NCBI RefSeq assembly: GCF_021568695.1 | Contig: NZ_JAKGTI010000003.1 | Span: 80,943 to 144,942 of the forward strand | From: Maritalea mediterranea | GTDB taxonomy: Bacteria; Pseudomonadota; Alphaproteobacteria; Rhizobiales; Devosiaceae | Length of the DNA stretch: 64,000 nucleotides | Direction of reading: 5' to 3' | Shown here: positions 53,622-61,411 of the stretch, piece by piece | Position numbering within the stretch: the first letter of the stretch is position 1 | Layout of the letters: each line of letters starts with the position of its first letter | The notes under the pieces: model-generated | Seen by the model: only the letters and a program-made list of their open reading frames with translations | Told to the model about the DNA's origin: nothing | Database searches by the model: none | Position numbers and translations under genes: made by a program

Positions 53622-53732
53622 GGCAGGTCTCCTGGGTTGGCGGTATCTTAACGCATCTCATTGTTTCCGCCAATGGCTGGTTTTAGTCTCGGCTAAGGGG
53701 TAAACTGTCCTCATCCTTGCAAGAATTTTGAG

Positions 53733-53999
53733 ATGATGATGTTTGAGGCAATTTGGATTTGGTTTGAAGCCAACGGGTTCAATATTTTTATGATGGGCTG
53801 GCTGGTCGCGCTTGCGGGCGCGATTGTGCATACGATCGGCGGGGGCTTTAAAGACGGTCCCTCAAAAGTGCCGGTGCTGGGCAATTATGAAGAGGTGAAA
53901 AAAGGGCAAAAGGGCTTTCGCCAGCAGCAGGTTGCGGGCTGGATTTTCAAGGCCGGTTTCGCGCTTGTGCTGATCGGTGGATTGCTGCATTTTTTATAA
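53733..53999 (+). CDS. Small membrane protein of unknown function
   Basis: An 88-residue protein with two membrane segments (GFNIFMMGWLVALAGAIVHT; AGWIFKAGFALVLIGGLLHF, approximate) separated by a polar loop (GGGFKDGPSKVPVLGNYEEV). I do not recognise the family. Three tandem ATG codons (53733, 53736, 53739) make the exact start uncertain. It stands alone between the GlxA regulator and clpB. Confidence 0.65.
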   Translation: MMMFEAIWIWFEANGFNIFMMGWLVALAGAIVHTIGGGFKDGPSKVPVLGNYEEVKKGQKGFRQQQVAGWIFKAGFALVLIGGLLHFL

Positions 54000-54037
54000 A
54001 AAATAGAGCCAGTAGAGCGCTTTCTTTGCCAATAGCT

Positions 54038-54067
54038 CTTTTTTCGCCGCGAAGCGTACCTATATCT
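54038..54067 (+). promoter_or_regulatory. Candidate heat-shock (sigma-32) promoter of clpB
   Basis: CTTT (54038-54041) is followed after 17 bp by CCTATATCT (54059-54067), close to the alphaproteobacterial sigma-32 pattern CTTG-N17/18-CYTATNT recalled from the literature. It lies about 125 bp upstream of clpB. The -35 has one mismatch, so this is tentative. Confidence 0.4.
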
Positions 54068-54192
54068 AAATCAACAGTCCGGCGTGCCAAGAATGGGCGC
54101 CAATGGACAAGTTGAAACAAACAACGCTTCGAGACGTTTTAACCCGTGCTTTTTAGGCGGATTGAAATGGGCGAGAGATGGAGAGTTGAGAT

Positions 54193-56829
54193 ATGAATAT
54201 CGAAAAATATACCGAGCGGGCACGCGGTTTTATTCAATCTGCCCAATCTGGGGCCCTTTCTGCTGGCCACCAGCAATTTACGCCTTTGCACCTGCTCAAA
54301 GTTCTTTTGGACGATAAGGAAGGCATGGCATCAGGCTTGATTCAACGGGCCGGTGGCGATGCCAAAGCCGTGCATGCGGCAACGGAAGCGGCGCTGAAAA
54401 AGATCCCTTCAGTTTCCGGTGATGGTGGTCAGCTATATTTGAGCCGTGAATTGGCCAAAGTGTTTGAAACAGCCGAAAAAGCTGCGGACAAAGCAGGCGA
54501 CAGCTATGTCACCGTCGAGCGCCTGTTGCTGGCGCTGACCATCGAAAAAGATAATGAGGCGGGCAAGGCCTTGGTCGCTGGTGGGGTCACCGCCAATGGG
54601 CTTAATGACGCGATCAATGAATTGCGCAAGGGCCGCACCGCCGACAGTCAGAGCGCCGAAGAAGGCTATGATGCCTTGAAAAAATATGCCCGCGATTTGA
54701 CTGAAGACGCGCGGGCGGGGCGTTTGGACCCGGTGATCGGGCGGGACGAGGAAATTCGTCGCTCGGTCCAGGTTTTGTCGCGCCGCACCAAAAACAATCC
54801 GGTGCTGATTGGTGAACCCGGTGTGGGTAAAACCGCCATCGCTGAAGGCTTGGCCTTGCGGATCGTCAATGGTGACGTGCCGGAAAGTCTGAAAAACAAA
54901 AAGCTTTTGTCGCTGGATATGGGCGCGCTGATTGCCGGTGCGAAATATCGGGGTGAGTTTGAAGAGCGCTTGAAAGCAGTGCTCAATGAAGTGCAGTCAG
55001 AAGAGGGCAAAATCATCCTCTTTATTGACGAGATGCACACATTGGTGGGCGCCGGTAAATCGGATGGCGCGATGGATGCGTCCAACCTCTTGAAGCCAGC
55101 CTTGGCACGGGGTGAGTTGCACTGCGTGGGCGCAACCACTTTGGACGAATATAAAAAGCATGTGGAAAAGGATGCGGCCTTGGCCCGCCGGTTCCAGCCC
55201 GTCTATGTGGCGGAGCCGACCGTGGAAGATACGGTCTCGATTTTGCGTGGCCTGAAAGAGAAATATGAGCTGCACCATGGGGTGCGGATTTCTGACAGTG
55301 CGCTTGTCTCTGCCGCCACCTTGTCCAACCGCTATATCACCGACCGGTTTTTGCCCGACAAGGCCATCGATTTGGTGGACGAATCATCCGCCCGCTTGCG
55401 CATGCAGGTGGACAGTAAGCCCGAAGCCTTGGATGAGCTGGATCGCCGCATCATTCAGTTGAAGATTGAACGCGAAGCGCTGAAGAAAGAAACGGATGAC
55501 GCTTCAAAGGCACGGTTGGAGAAATTGGAATCCGAGTTGTCCGATCTGGAAGAAGAATCCGGAGCGCTCACCCAACGCTGGATGTCAGAAAAAGAACGGC
55601 TGGGGGCGGAGCAAAAGCTCAAGGAAGAGCTGGATAAGGCCCGCACCGAGCTGGAAAACGCCCAACGGTCCGGCGATCTGGGTCGTGCTGGCGAGTTGGC
55701 CTATGGTGTTATTCCCGATCTGGAGCAAAAAATTGCCGCTGCTGAGGCAGACGATGATGCCGGGGCCGACAATGTCACCGAAGCCATGCTGGAAGAAGTG
55801 GTCAGCCCGGCGCACATCGCCCATGTAGTGAGCCGCTGGACTGGTGTGCCTGTCGATAAAATGCTCGAAGGCGAGCGCGACAAGCTGTTGCGCATGGAAA
55901 ATGAGCTAGGCAAACGCGTGATCGGTCAGCACGAAGCGGTGGCCGCCGTCTCGAAAGCGGTGCGCCGTTCACGGGCCGGGTTGCAAGACCCGAATCGCCC
56001 GATAGGCTCCTTCATGTTCCTCGGGCCAACCGGCGTGGGTAAAACCGAGTTGACCAAATCTTTGGCCGATTTCCTGTTCGACGATGAAACCGCGATGGTG
56101 CGGCTGGATATGTCCGAATTTATGGAAAAACATTCGGTTGCCCGTCTGATTGGCGCGCCTCCAGGCTATGTGGGTTATGATGAGGGCGGTGTGTTGACCG
56201 AAGCGGTCCGCCGTCGGCCTTATCAGGTGATCTTGTTCGACGAGATCGAAAAAGCCCACACAGACGTGTTCAACGTGCTGTTGCAAGTTTTGGACGATGG
56301 TCGCTTGACCGATGGTCAGGGCCGCACGGTCGATTTCCGCAACACGCTGGTGATCATGACCTCCAACCTGGGGGCCGAATATCTGGTCGAGCAGCAGGAA
56401 GGCGAATCGGTTGATCTGGTGCGCGGCAAAGTGATGGATAGTGTCAAAGCGCATTTCCGCCCCGAATTCTTGAACCGGGTGGATGAGATCTTGCTGTTCC
56501 ACCGCCTGGCACGGGCCGATATGGGCGCGATTGTCGATGTGCAGTTGAAAGGCTTGCGCAAATTGCTGGATGAGCGTGACATCGCCATTGAGCTGAGCCC
56601 CGCCGCCCGCGACTGGATCGCCAATGAGGGCTATGACCCTGCCTATGGCGCGCGTCCGCTCAAGCGGGTGATTCAACGCCACTTGCAAGACGAGCTTGCC
56701 GAGCAGATTTTGAGCGGCAAAATCGTCGATGGCCAGCGAATCACGGTGGATGTGGAAGGCAACCAATTGACCTTCACCGCCGACGGCACGAGCATTGACG
56801 ACAATGAGGTGCCTGACGCCGCCCAATAA
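54193..56829 (+). CDS. clpB: ATP-dependent disaggregase ClpB
   Basis: Hsp100 protein that extracts polypeptides from aggregates with DnaK; 878 residues, full length. The N domain (about 1-150, [20 protein letters not shown]) precedes AAA1 with Walker [14 protein letters not shown] and Walker [14 protein letters not shown]. The M-domain coiled coil lies around 410-530 (heptad-rich Glu/Lys/Leu). AAA2 has Walker [18 protein letters not shown] and [21 protein letters not shown] hairpin terminator follows. Confidence 0.97.
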   Translation: MNIEKYTERARGFIQSAQSGALSAGHQQFTPLHLLKVLLDDKEGMASGLIQRAGGDAKAVHAATEAALKKIPSVSGDGGQLYLSRELAKVFETAEKAADKAGDSYVTVERLLLALTIEKDNEAGKALVAGGVTANGLNDAINELRKGRTADSQSAEEGYDALKKYARDLTEDARAGRLDPVIGRDEEIRRSVQVLSRRTKNNPVLIGEPGVGKTAIAEGLALRIVNGDVPESLKNKKLLSLDMGALIAGAKYRGEFEERLKAVLNEVQSEEGKIILFIDEMHTLVGAGKSDGAMDASNLLKPALARGELHCVGATTLDEYKKHVEKDAALARRFQPVYVAEPTVEDTVSILRGLKEKYELHHGVRISDSALVSAATLSNRYITDRFLPDKAIDLVDESSARLRMQVDSKPEALDELDRRIIQLKIEREALKKETDDASKARLEKLESELSDLEEESGALTQRWMSEKERLGAEQKLKEELDKARTELENAQRSGDLGRAGELAYGVIPDLEQKIAAAEADDDAGADNVTEAMLEEVVSPAHIAHVVSRWTGVPVDKMLEGERDKLLRMENELGKRVIGQHEAVAAVSKAVRRSRAGLQDPNRPIGSFMFLGPTGVGKTELTKSLADFLFDDETAMVRLDMSEFMEKHSVARLIGAPPGYVGYDEGGVLTEAVRRRPYQVILFDEIEKAHTDVFNVLLQVLDDGRLTDGQGRTVDFRNTLVIMTSNLGAEYLVEQQEGESVDLVRGKVMDSVKAHFRPEFLNRVDEILLFHRLARADMGAIVDVQLKGLRKLLDERDIAIELSPAARDWIANEGYDPAYGARPLKRVIQRHLQDELAEQILSGKIVDGQRITVDVEGNQLTFTADGTSIDDNEVPDAAQ

Positions 56830-56858
56830 TTCACTCTCCTCCTCAACGATGAAGGAAG

Positions 56859-56886
56859 CCCGGTGCTTTTTTAAGTGCCGGGTTTT
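56859..56886 (+). terminator. Terminator of clpB
   Basis: CCCGGTGCTT (56859-56868) pairs with AAGTGCCGGG (56873-56882) through eight Watson-Crick and two G-U pairs, followed by TTTTCTTT. Confidence 0.78.
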
Positions 56887-56892
56887 CTTTGT

Positions 56893-57267
56893 TCAGGCCG
56901 ATTTAGGGCCGTTCCGCATTACCACCGCAGCAAAAACCAGTATAGCGCACAGCGTCAACAGTGCACCGATGGCGGCCAGAGCTTCGGTAATGCCCAGCTC
57001 AAAAAGCGCAATGCCCGGTATCATGGTCCATAGGCCTAGGCTTGCCAGCGCAAAATGGACGGTGGCCATACGTTGGCGGCTGGCGATAGGAACGGCCTGA
57101 TAGAAAAGCCCATATAGGGCGAAGCTGACCCAGCCCACTAGATTAAGGTGGCCATGAACGGGGGCGAACAGAAAATCCTTCGACCCGGCCATATAAATGC
57201 CCAGCCCCACGCCGAGCAGCAGATAAACAAGGGCGGAGATAAAAAACCAAAAGCTGAGCCTATTCAT
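56893..57267 (-). CDS. Minimal haem-copper-oxidase-like membrane protein
   Basis: A 124-residue protein with four hydrophobic segments (LSFWFFISALVYLLLGVGLG; NLVGWVSFALYGLFYQAVP; VHFALASLGLWTMIPGIALF; LAAIGALLTLCAILVFAAVV). HGHLNLVGW and the later VHFALASLG resemble haem-ligand helices of cytochrome oxidase subunit I, and homologues are often labelled cytochrome-c oxidase although far too short. Whether it binds haem is unknown. It overlaps the GST gene stop by 4 bp (ATGA) with GGAGGG upstream, so it is the second gene of that operon. Confidence 0.75.
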   Translation of the reverse strand: MNRLSFWFFISALVYLLLGVGLGIYMAGSKDFLFAPVHGHLNLVGWVSFALYGLFYQAVPIASRQRMATVHFALASLGLWTMIPGIALFELGITEALAAIGALLTLCAILVFAAVVMRNGPKSA

Positions 57268-58061
57268 GCTAATCCCTCCGTCAATTTGGTAGACAGGAAC
57301 GCCTTGGGCGCGGCGCTGCCAGCGGTTAATGGCGCGCCAAAGCACAGGCTTTCCACATCATCTACCCAACTGGTCAAGGTTTTGCGTTCCTTTACCAGCT
57401 GCGCCACGGGCGTCGCCATGGTCCAATGGCGCATGGGCGCCAATTGCCCATAGACCGACAATTCCTCAATTTGTGGATATTGTTTTTGCGATTGCGGGTC
57501 GACTGTGCGGGCAAAACCTCCGGCCTTTATGAAGCTTTCGAGCGCCGTCAAAAGATCGTCGCCTAGCTGCACAATATGGGTCTGACTGTGACGCGAAATG
57601 CCACGCGCATAAAGCTGCTTTGTAAATTGGCGTTTAACCAACATGAAAATGATTGGGGCAAGCGGGGCCGGCACCGAACCGGCAATGGCCTGCTTGATAA
57701 AGGCCAGCCCTTGTGGGGTCTCGAATAGCTCCCATTCCAAAATTTGATGGAAGCGTTCTTCAAAGGCCACTTTAAGGCTATGACCGGCGGCGATTTGCGG
57801 GTCCATTAAATCCTGGTGCAGGTCAATCGCTTTTGTTTTGGCGATGCTGCGAATAATCACATCGCTATCAGCGATGAGGTTTCCCTCCATTTCAACCCAA
57901 GGACTTTTACCCTTCGGTCCTTTGCCCGTATTCATTTCTGCTTCAAATTGATAGTCAATTTTGTGTGCGTTTAGCCAGGCGAGCAGCTTTAGAGCAAACG
58001 GTCCCGAAGTGGGTAAACCCCAGGCCGGGACAAATCCAAACACTTTTATGGGTTCAGCCAT
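57264..58061 (-). CDS. Glutathione S-transferase-like protein (metaxin/Fax type)
   Basis: A 265-residue protein. The N-terminal thioredoxin-like domain reads KVFGFVPAWGLPTSGPFALK, then KGKSPWVEMEGNLIADSDVI, the SDxI turn being typical of GST-fold glutathione sites. The C-terminal part is helical (FEERFHQILEWELFETPQGL). It resembles the Fax/metaxin-like group of bacterial GSTs; the substrate is unknown. It is the first gene of a two-gene operon divergent from a TetR gene with twin operators between. Confidence 0.82.
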   Translation of the reverse strand: MAEPIKVFGFVPAWGLPTSGPFALKLLAWLNAHKIDYQFEAEMNTGKGPKGKSPWVEMEGNLIADSDVIIRSIAKTKAIDLHQDLMDPQIAAGHSLKVAFEERFHQILEWELFETPQGLAFIKQAIAGSVPAPLAPIIFMLVKRQFTKQLYARGISRHSQTHIVQLGDDLLTALESFIKAGGFARTVDPQSQKQYPQIEELSVYGQLAPMRHWTMATPVAQLVKERKTLTSWVDDVESLCFGAPLTAGSAAPKAFLSTKLTEGLA

Positions 58062-58087
58062 TGCAGTCGTTCCCTTATTGAAATAAC

Positions 58088-58100
58088 TTACCAGTGGTAA
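58088..58100. promoter_or_regulatory. TetR operator candidate A
   Basis: TTACCAGTGGTAA is a perfect palindrome around a central G, 26 bp upstream of the GST start and in the 95-bp gap between the divergent GST and TetR genes. Confidence 0.8.
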
Positions 58101-58109
58101 AATAATTGC

Positions 58110-58122
58110 TTACCATAGGTAA
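58110..58122. promoter_or_regulatory. TetR operator candidate B
   Basis: TTACCATAGGTAA repeats the TTACC/GGTAA arms 22 bp from site A, about two helical turns. Both sites are followed by AA. Confidence 0.78.
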
Positions 58123-58156
58123 AATGTCAAGACCCAACCGAATGTAGGGGAAATGT

Positions 58157-58756
58157 ATGGCCAAGCGCACGATTACGCGGGATCAGATTGTTAAAGAAGC
58201 GCACAAATTGGTACGGGCTAAAGGGGCTCGCGCCCTAACCTTTGAGGCGGTAGCGCGGCAAATGGGGGTCACCAAACAGGCGATTATTTATTGGTTTCCG
58301 AAAAAGGGCGCGTTGATTGAAGCAATGTTGCTGCCTTCATTGGAAGCCGAGGCGTTGGCCGGGCAAGAAGCAGCGACACGCGTTGAAACTGATCGGAATG
58401 TCCGTCAACGATTCGCGGCAGCTATTGTTGATTTTCATCTCAGCGATTTAGAGCGATTTCGCACCATGTATCTTTCCCCCCAATTAACCCCTGATGCCTT
58501 TGCAATGGTCACAAAGGGCGGTCATCAGGTTTCGAGCAAGGTGCATGCGGTGACTGCACAAATGTATCGGACTTTGGCCGAAGCGTTGATCGCCGAAGGC
58601 TTCGCGACAAGCGACACCGCCCGGCGTAAGGCCTTTTTGCTCCACACCAATGTTCTGGGGCTGGTGCTGATGGCATCACTCTCTGATGCGTTGAATGATC
58701 CTCTGGCGCATGATTTGGCCGATTTGCGCGTGACCCTCTTGGCACAGTTAGCTTAG
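58157..58756 (+). CDS. TetR-family regulator of the GST operon
   Basis: A 199-residue repressor with an N-terminal HTH (about 8-55: EAHKLVRAKGARALTFEAVA, then RQMGVTKQAIIYWFPKKGAL). The ligand-binding C-terminal part is not recognisable as to ligand. It is divergent from the GST/oxidase-like operon with two near-identical palindromes between, so autoregulation and control of that operon are inferred. Confidence 0.9.
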   Translation: MAKRTITRDQIVKEAHKLVRAKGARALTFEAVARQMGVTKQAIIYWFPKKGALIEAMLLPSLEAEALAGQEAATRVETDRNVRQRFAAAIVDFHLSDLERFRTMYLSPQLTPDAFAMVTKGGHQVSSKVHAVTAQMYRTLAEALIAEGFATSDTARRKAFLLHTNVLGLVLMASLSDALNDPLAHDLADLRVTLLAQLA

Positions 58757-58762
58757 GATATT

Positions 58763-59194
58763 TCAACCTTCGCCCGGTTTGACGATAATCGACAGCGCAA
58801 TCACCACTGCTTGTGCAATAAAGGCGAAGAGAGGCAGATAATAGTCGCCCAGAACTGCCGACGAAATAGCGTAGGACCAGGCCAGAAAGGCCAGTGGTGT
58901 TACCGCCAAATGGGCTTTTTTGCTCGCATTGTCCGGCGTATTTTTAATCACATAGAAAATGGTGACGATGAAAAACAACGCGATCAGGATGGCGGCGCCG
59001 ATCAGCTTTTCATTGTCGCTGAGCGCCATAGCGATCAAAGCCGAATAAAGCGCGGTGAAACCGGCCAAAATTTCGGCCGGCACATATTTGGCAATGCGCT
59101 CAATCGCGCCGTCCTTTTTGCCTTTGGCACCCTCTTCCGATTTCACTTCAAAATCGCGCCCTGTCGGCGGCGCAGCAGTGACCCAACGTGACAT
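58763..59194 (-). CDS. Integral membrane protein of unknown function
   Basis: A 143-residue protein with a polar, charged N-terminus (VKSEEGAKGKKDGAIERIAK) and four hydrophobic segments (LAGFTALYSALIAMAL; LIGAAILIALFFIVTIFYVI; LAVTPLAFLAWSYAISSAVL; LPLFAFIAQAVVIALSIIVK). The phrase RIAKYVPAEILAGFTALYSA looks like a conserved family start, but I cannot name the family. It is convergent with the TetR gene, 6 bp between stops. Confidence 0.72.
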   Translation of the reverse strand: MSRWVTAAPPTGRDFEVKSEEGAKGKKDGAIERIAKYVPAEILAGFTALYSALIAMALSDNEKLIGAAILIALFFIVTIFYVIKNTPDNASKKAHLAVTPLAFLAWSYAISSAVLGDYYLPLFAFIAQAVVIALSIIVKPGEG

Positions 59195-59545
59195 ATGTTC
59201 CTCCCAAAACCCTGTTTAAAGTATAACTTAATTACGCATCGGCTTTTCACAACTGTCAATGGCGAGACTGGGGTTTGGCCACCGGGTCCGAATGGTCCGG
59301 CGCGAAATGGGACGTTGCCATCATTGCGTCTTAGGGCGTTGTCCCAACTTATTCCCGGTGCGCTCAAATCTCTGTTTGGGCAAGGCTTTGAAATTCCGAG
59401 CAAAACGCGCCGCGCGAAAAAATGTGAAGCAAACTTATCTCCGGTCTCTGGGCCCATGTTAAAATGGGCGTATCTTCTTGACCGCGTGGGCTGCTGACGG
59501 GTGGTGGCGGTGCATAGCCTCGGCTGTGTGAGAAGAGATTGGTGT

Positions 59546-59565
59546 AAAGTCTGGACGCAGACTTT
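59546..59565. repeat. 8-bp hairpin with GACG loop
   Basis: AAAGTCTG (59546-59553), GACG, CAGACTTT (59558-59565): a perfect stem, possibly part of a structured RNA with the hairpin at 59601-59620. Confidence 0.7.
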
Positions 59566-59600
59566 GCCGTCCATTTGATATCAGCTCGACACCGAGGGCC

Positions 59601-59620
59601 AATCTGATTGCGATCAGATT
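59601..59620. repeat. 8-bp hairpin with TGCG loop
   Basis: AATCTGAT (59601-59608), TGCG, ATCAGATT (59613-59620): a perfect stem followed by GCGGG, without a T-run, so it is not a standard terminator. Confidence 0.7.
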
Positions 59621-59841
59621 GCGGGACTATTGGGTCAGCATCCCGGATCCCTCAAATTGGCGCGAAAAAACCGATCGCGCGAGGCGTATATCGTCTCTTT
59701 TATTATCGATGTGAACGAGACCTGGTGCGCCTCGCGTCCCACATAAACGCTGTGCCCGTTGGTGCCGCGTTCCTTGCGCTGCCTGATTGACTCTGTTGCG
59801 ATGAGTGGATAGAACAAAAAAAGAACATTGAGGGGCGCGTG

Positions 59842-60174
59842 ATGCAATTGGAAATAGACTATATTGAGTTTCAATCTGACGAATATGAGAAATCCAAGGC
59901 TTTTTTCGAAAAGGCGTTTGGCTGGTCCTATGTGGATTATGGTCCGGATTATGCTGAGATTCGCGATGCCGGGGTGACGGGCGGTTTGGCGCGGGCCAAC
60001 AAGGTGGAGCCGCCCTTGGTGATCTTAAAGACAAGCGATCTGGAGGCAGCGCTTGCGCAAGTGGAGCGCGCCGGGGCGGAGATTGTTGAACCAATCTTTT
60101 CCTTTCCCGGCGGGCGACGGTTTCATTTTAAAGAGCCGGGCGGCAATGTGATGGCGATTTGGTCTGAACATTAG
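59842..60174 (+). CDS. VOC-superfamily (glyoxalase-like) protein
   Basis: A 110-residue single-module protein of the vicinal oxygen chelate fold: IDYIEFQSDEYEKSKAFFEK, AFGWSYVDYGPDYAEIRDAG, and the C-terminal GGRRFHFKEPGGNVMAIWSE. Potential metal ligands are sparse, so it may be a binding rather than a catalytic member. ATG at 59842 has AGGGG 6 nt upstream; GTG at 59839 is an alternative. It is monocistronic. Confidence 0.85.
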   Translation: MQLEIDYIEFQSDEYEKSKAFFEKAFGWSYVDYGPDYAEIRDAGVTGGLARANKVEPPLVILKTSDLEAALAQVERAGAEIVEPIFSFPGGRRFHFKEPGGNVMAIWSEH

Positions 60175-60319
60175 TGCGCTGCTACAATTAAGGCGTTTAC
60201 GCTTCGCGAATGTCGCACTGCCCGATGGCGAATATCTATTGCCATTGGCAAATTGTCTGTTTCATGCGGTTGATGGGTGGGGCACCTGGCAAGCTTTACA
60301 CAGCTTGTGAGGATTAAAG

Positions 60320-60850
60320 ATGCAAATTGATGATTGGGCCACCAATCTGTTGCCCTATAAGAATCTGATGTTTTTGAGTCTGATATTAATCGGGCCGTCG
60401 TTCATGGGGTTTTTGCTGCGGTGGGCCGAACTCGGCCCCAAGGTTGCCCCACCATTTTGGGGACGGGTGGGCATTGCGCTTTTTCTGGTGATGACCGCCA
60501 GTGCCCATTTCACCGATCCATTGGCCATGGCGGCAATGTTGCCCGGATTTGTGCCCTTTCGGGCCGAGCTGGTGGTCTTGACTGGGTTTTTAGAACTTGG
60601 CCTTGCTGCATTGCTCCTCTATCCACCCATGGCCTACCGGGCGGGCTGGGCAATCATAATAATGCTGATGGGCTTTTTACCTGCCAATATCTATGCCGCG
60701 CTGAATCATGTTGACTTTGGAGGGGCGGCAATAGGCCCTGCCTATTTGCTGGTGCGCGTGCCTTTCCAGTTGTTGATCGTCGGCTTTGTCTATTGGGCCT
60801 GCTTGCGTGTCCAGCATGTGTCAGTACGCGAAAGTGGCGCATTGGTTTGA
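60320..60850 (+). CDS. DoxX-like membrane protein
   Basis: A 176-residue inner-membrane protein with four to five hydrophobic segments (NLMFLSLILIGPSFMGFLLR; VGIALFLVMTASAHFTDPLA; ELVVLTGFLELGLAALLLYP; GWAIIIMLMGFLPANIYAAL; VPFQLLIVGFVYWACL). The middle AHFTDP, LTGFLELGLA and FLPANIYAALNHVDF follow the DoxX-family pattern. The function is unknown; DoxX proteins are tied to redox or sulphur metabolism in other organisms. Confidence 0.75.
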   Translation: MQIDDWATNLLPYKNLMFLSLILIGPSFMGFLLRWAELGPKVAPPFWGRVGIALFLVMTASAHFTDPLAMAAMLPGFVPFRAELVVLTGFLELGLAALLLYPPMAYRAGWAIIIMLMGFLPANIYAALNHVDFGGAAIGPAYLLVRVPFQLLIVGFVYWACLRVQHVSVRESGALV

Positions 60851-60968
60851 TTGCGTGTCTGCGCGATTCAGCTTATCATTTTTATAAAAGGGTGGTGCCC
60901 CTGGCGTCACCTGATTTTTAAGAGATGTTTTGAGCTGATTAAACGACCAGTTGGATGAGGAGGAGCTT

Positions 60969-61397
60969 ATGCGGATTGGCGATATTATTGAGGAGAAGGG
61001 CAGCCAGGTCTTTACCCTGAGCGAATCAGCCAAGGTGGCTGATGCGGTGGATATGCTGGGCGAAAACAATATTGGCGTGGTGGTCATCACCGGGGCCAAC
61101 GATCAGGTGGTTGGCATTCTGTCCGAGCGCGATATTGTGCGACGTTTGCGAGAACATGGGGCTGCCGCGCTTGAGAGTGGCCTTGATAAGTGCATGACCC
61201 GCGACCCGTTTACCTGTTCACGTGACATCAGCCTGAATGAAGTCATGGGCACCATGTCCAAACGCCGTATTCGTCATATGCCAGTGGTAGAAGAGGGCAA
61301 GTTGCTCGGTCTGGTCTCCATTGGCGATATCGTGAAGCGCAAAATTGAGGAATCGGAACGCGAGGCAGCGGCTCTGCGCGATTATATCGCGTCGTAA
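60969..61397 (+). CDS. Two-CBS-domain protein
   Basis: A 142-residue protein made of two CBS repeats: ADAVDMLGENNIGVVVITGA then VVGILSERDIVRRLREHG, and NEVMGTMSKRRIRHMPVVEE then LLGLVSIGDIVKRKIEESE. Such stand-alone CBS proteins bind adenine nucleotides and report energy state. The ATG at 60969 directly follows GAGGAGGAGCTT, a strong ribosome-binding site. It is convergent with the M23 gene, 14 bp between stops. Confidence 0.92.
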   Translation: MRIGDIIEEKGSQVFTLSESAKVADAVDMLGENNIGVVVITGANDQVVGILSERDIVRRLREHGAAALESGLDKCMTRDPFTCSRDISLNEVMGTMSKRRIRHMPVVEEGKLLGLVSIGDIVKRKIEESEREAAALRDYIAS

Positions 61398-61411
61398 TCG
61401 GCCCCGGTCGA

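Larger units (their letters stand above)
59195..59841. other. Non-coding region with two tetraloop hairpins
   Basis: This 647-bp stretch has open frames on both strands but none with a good start, family resemblance or codon bias like its neighbours. Two perfect 8-bp hairpins sit close together at 59546-59565 and 59601-59620. It may encode a small RNA; otherwise I see nothing here. Confidence 0.55.

Noticed and set aside
59143..59574. Minus-strand open frame in the 59.2-59.8 kb gap
   Set aside because: It overlaps the start of the membrane protein gene at 59194, lacks a good start site and has no family resemblance.
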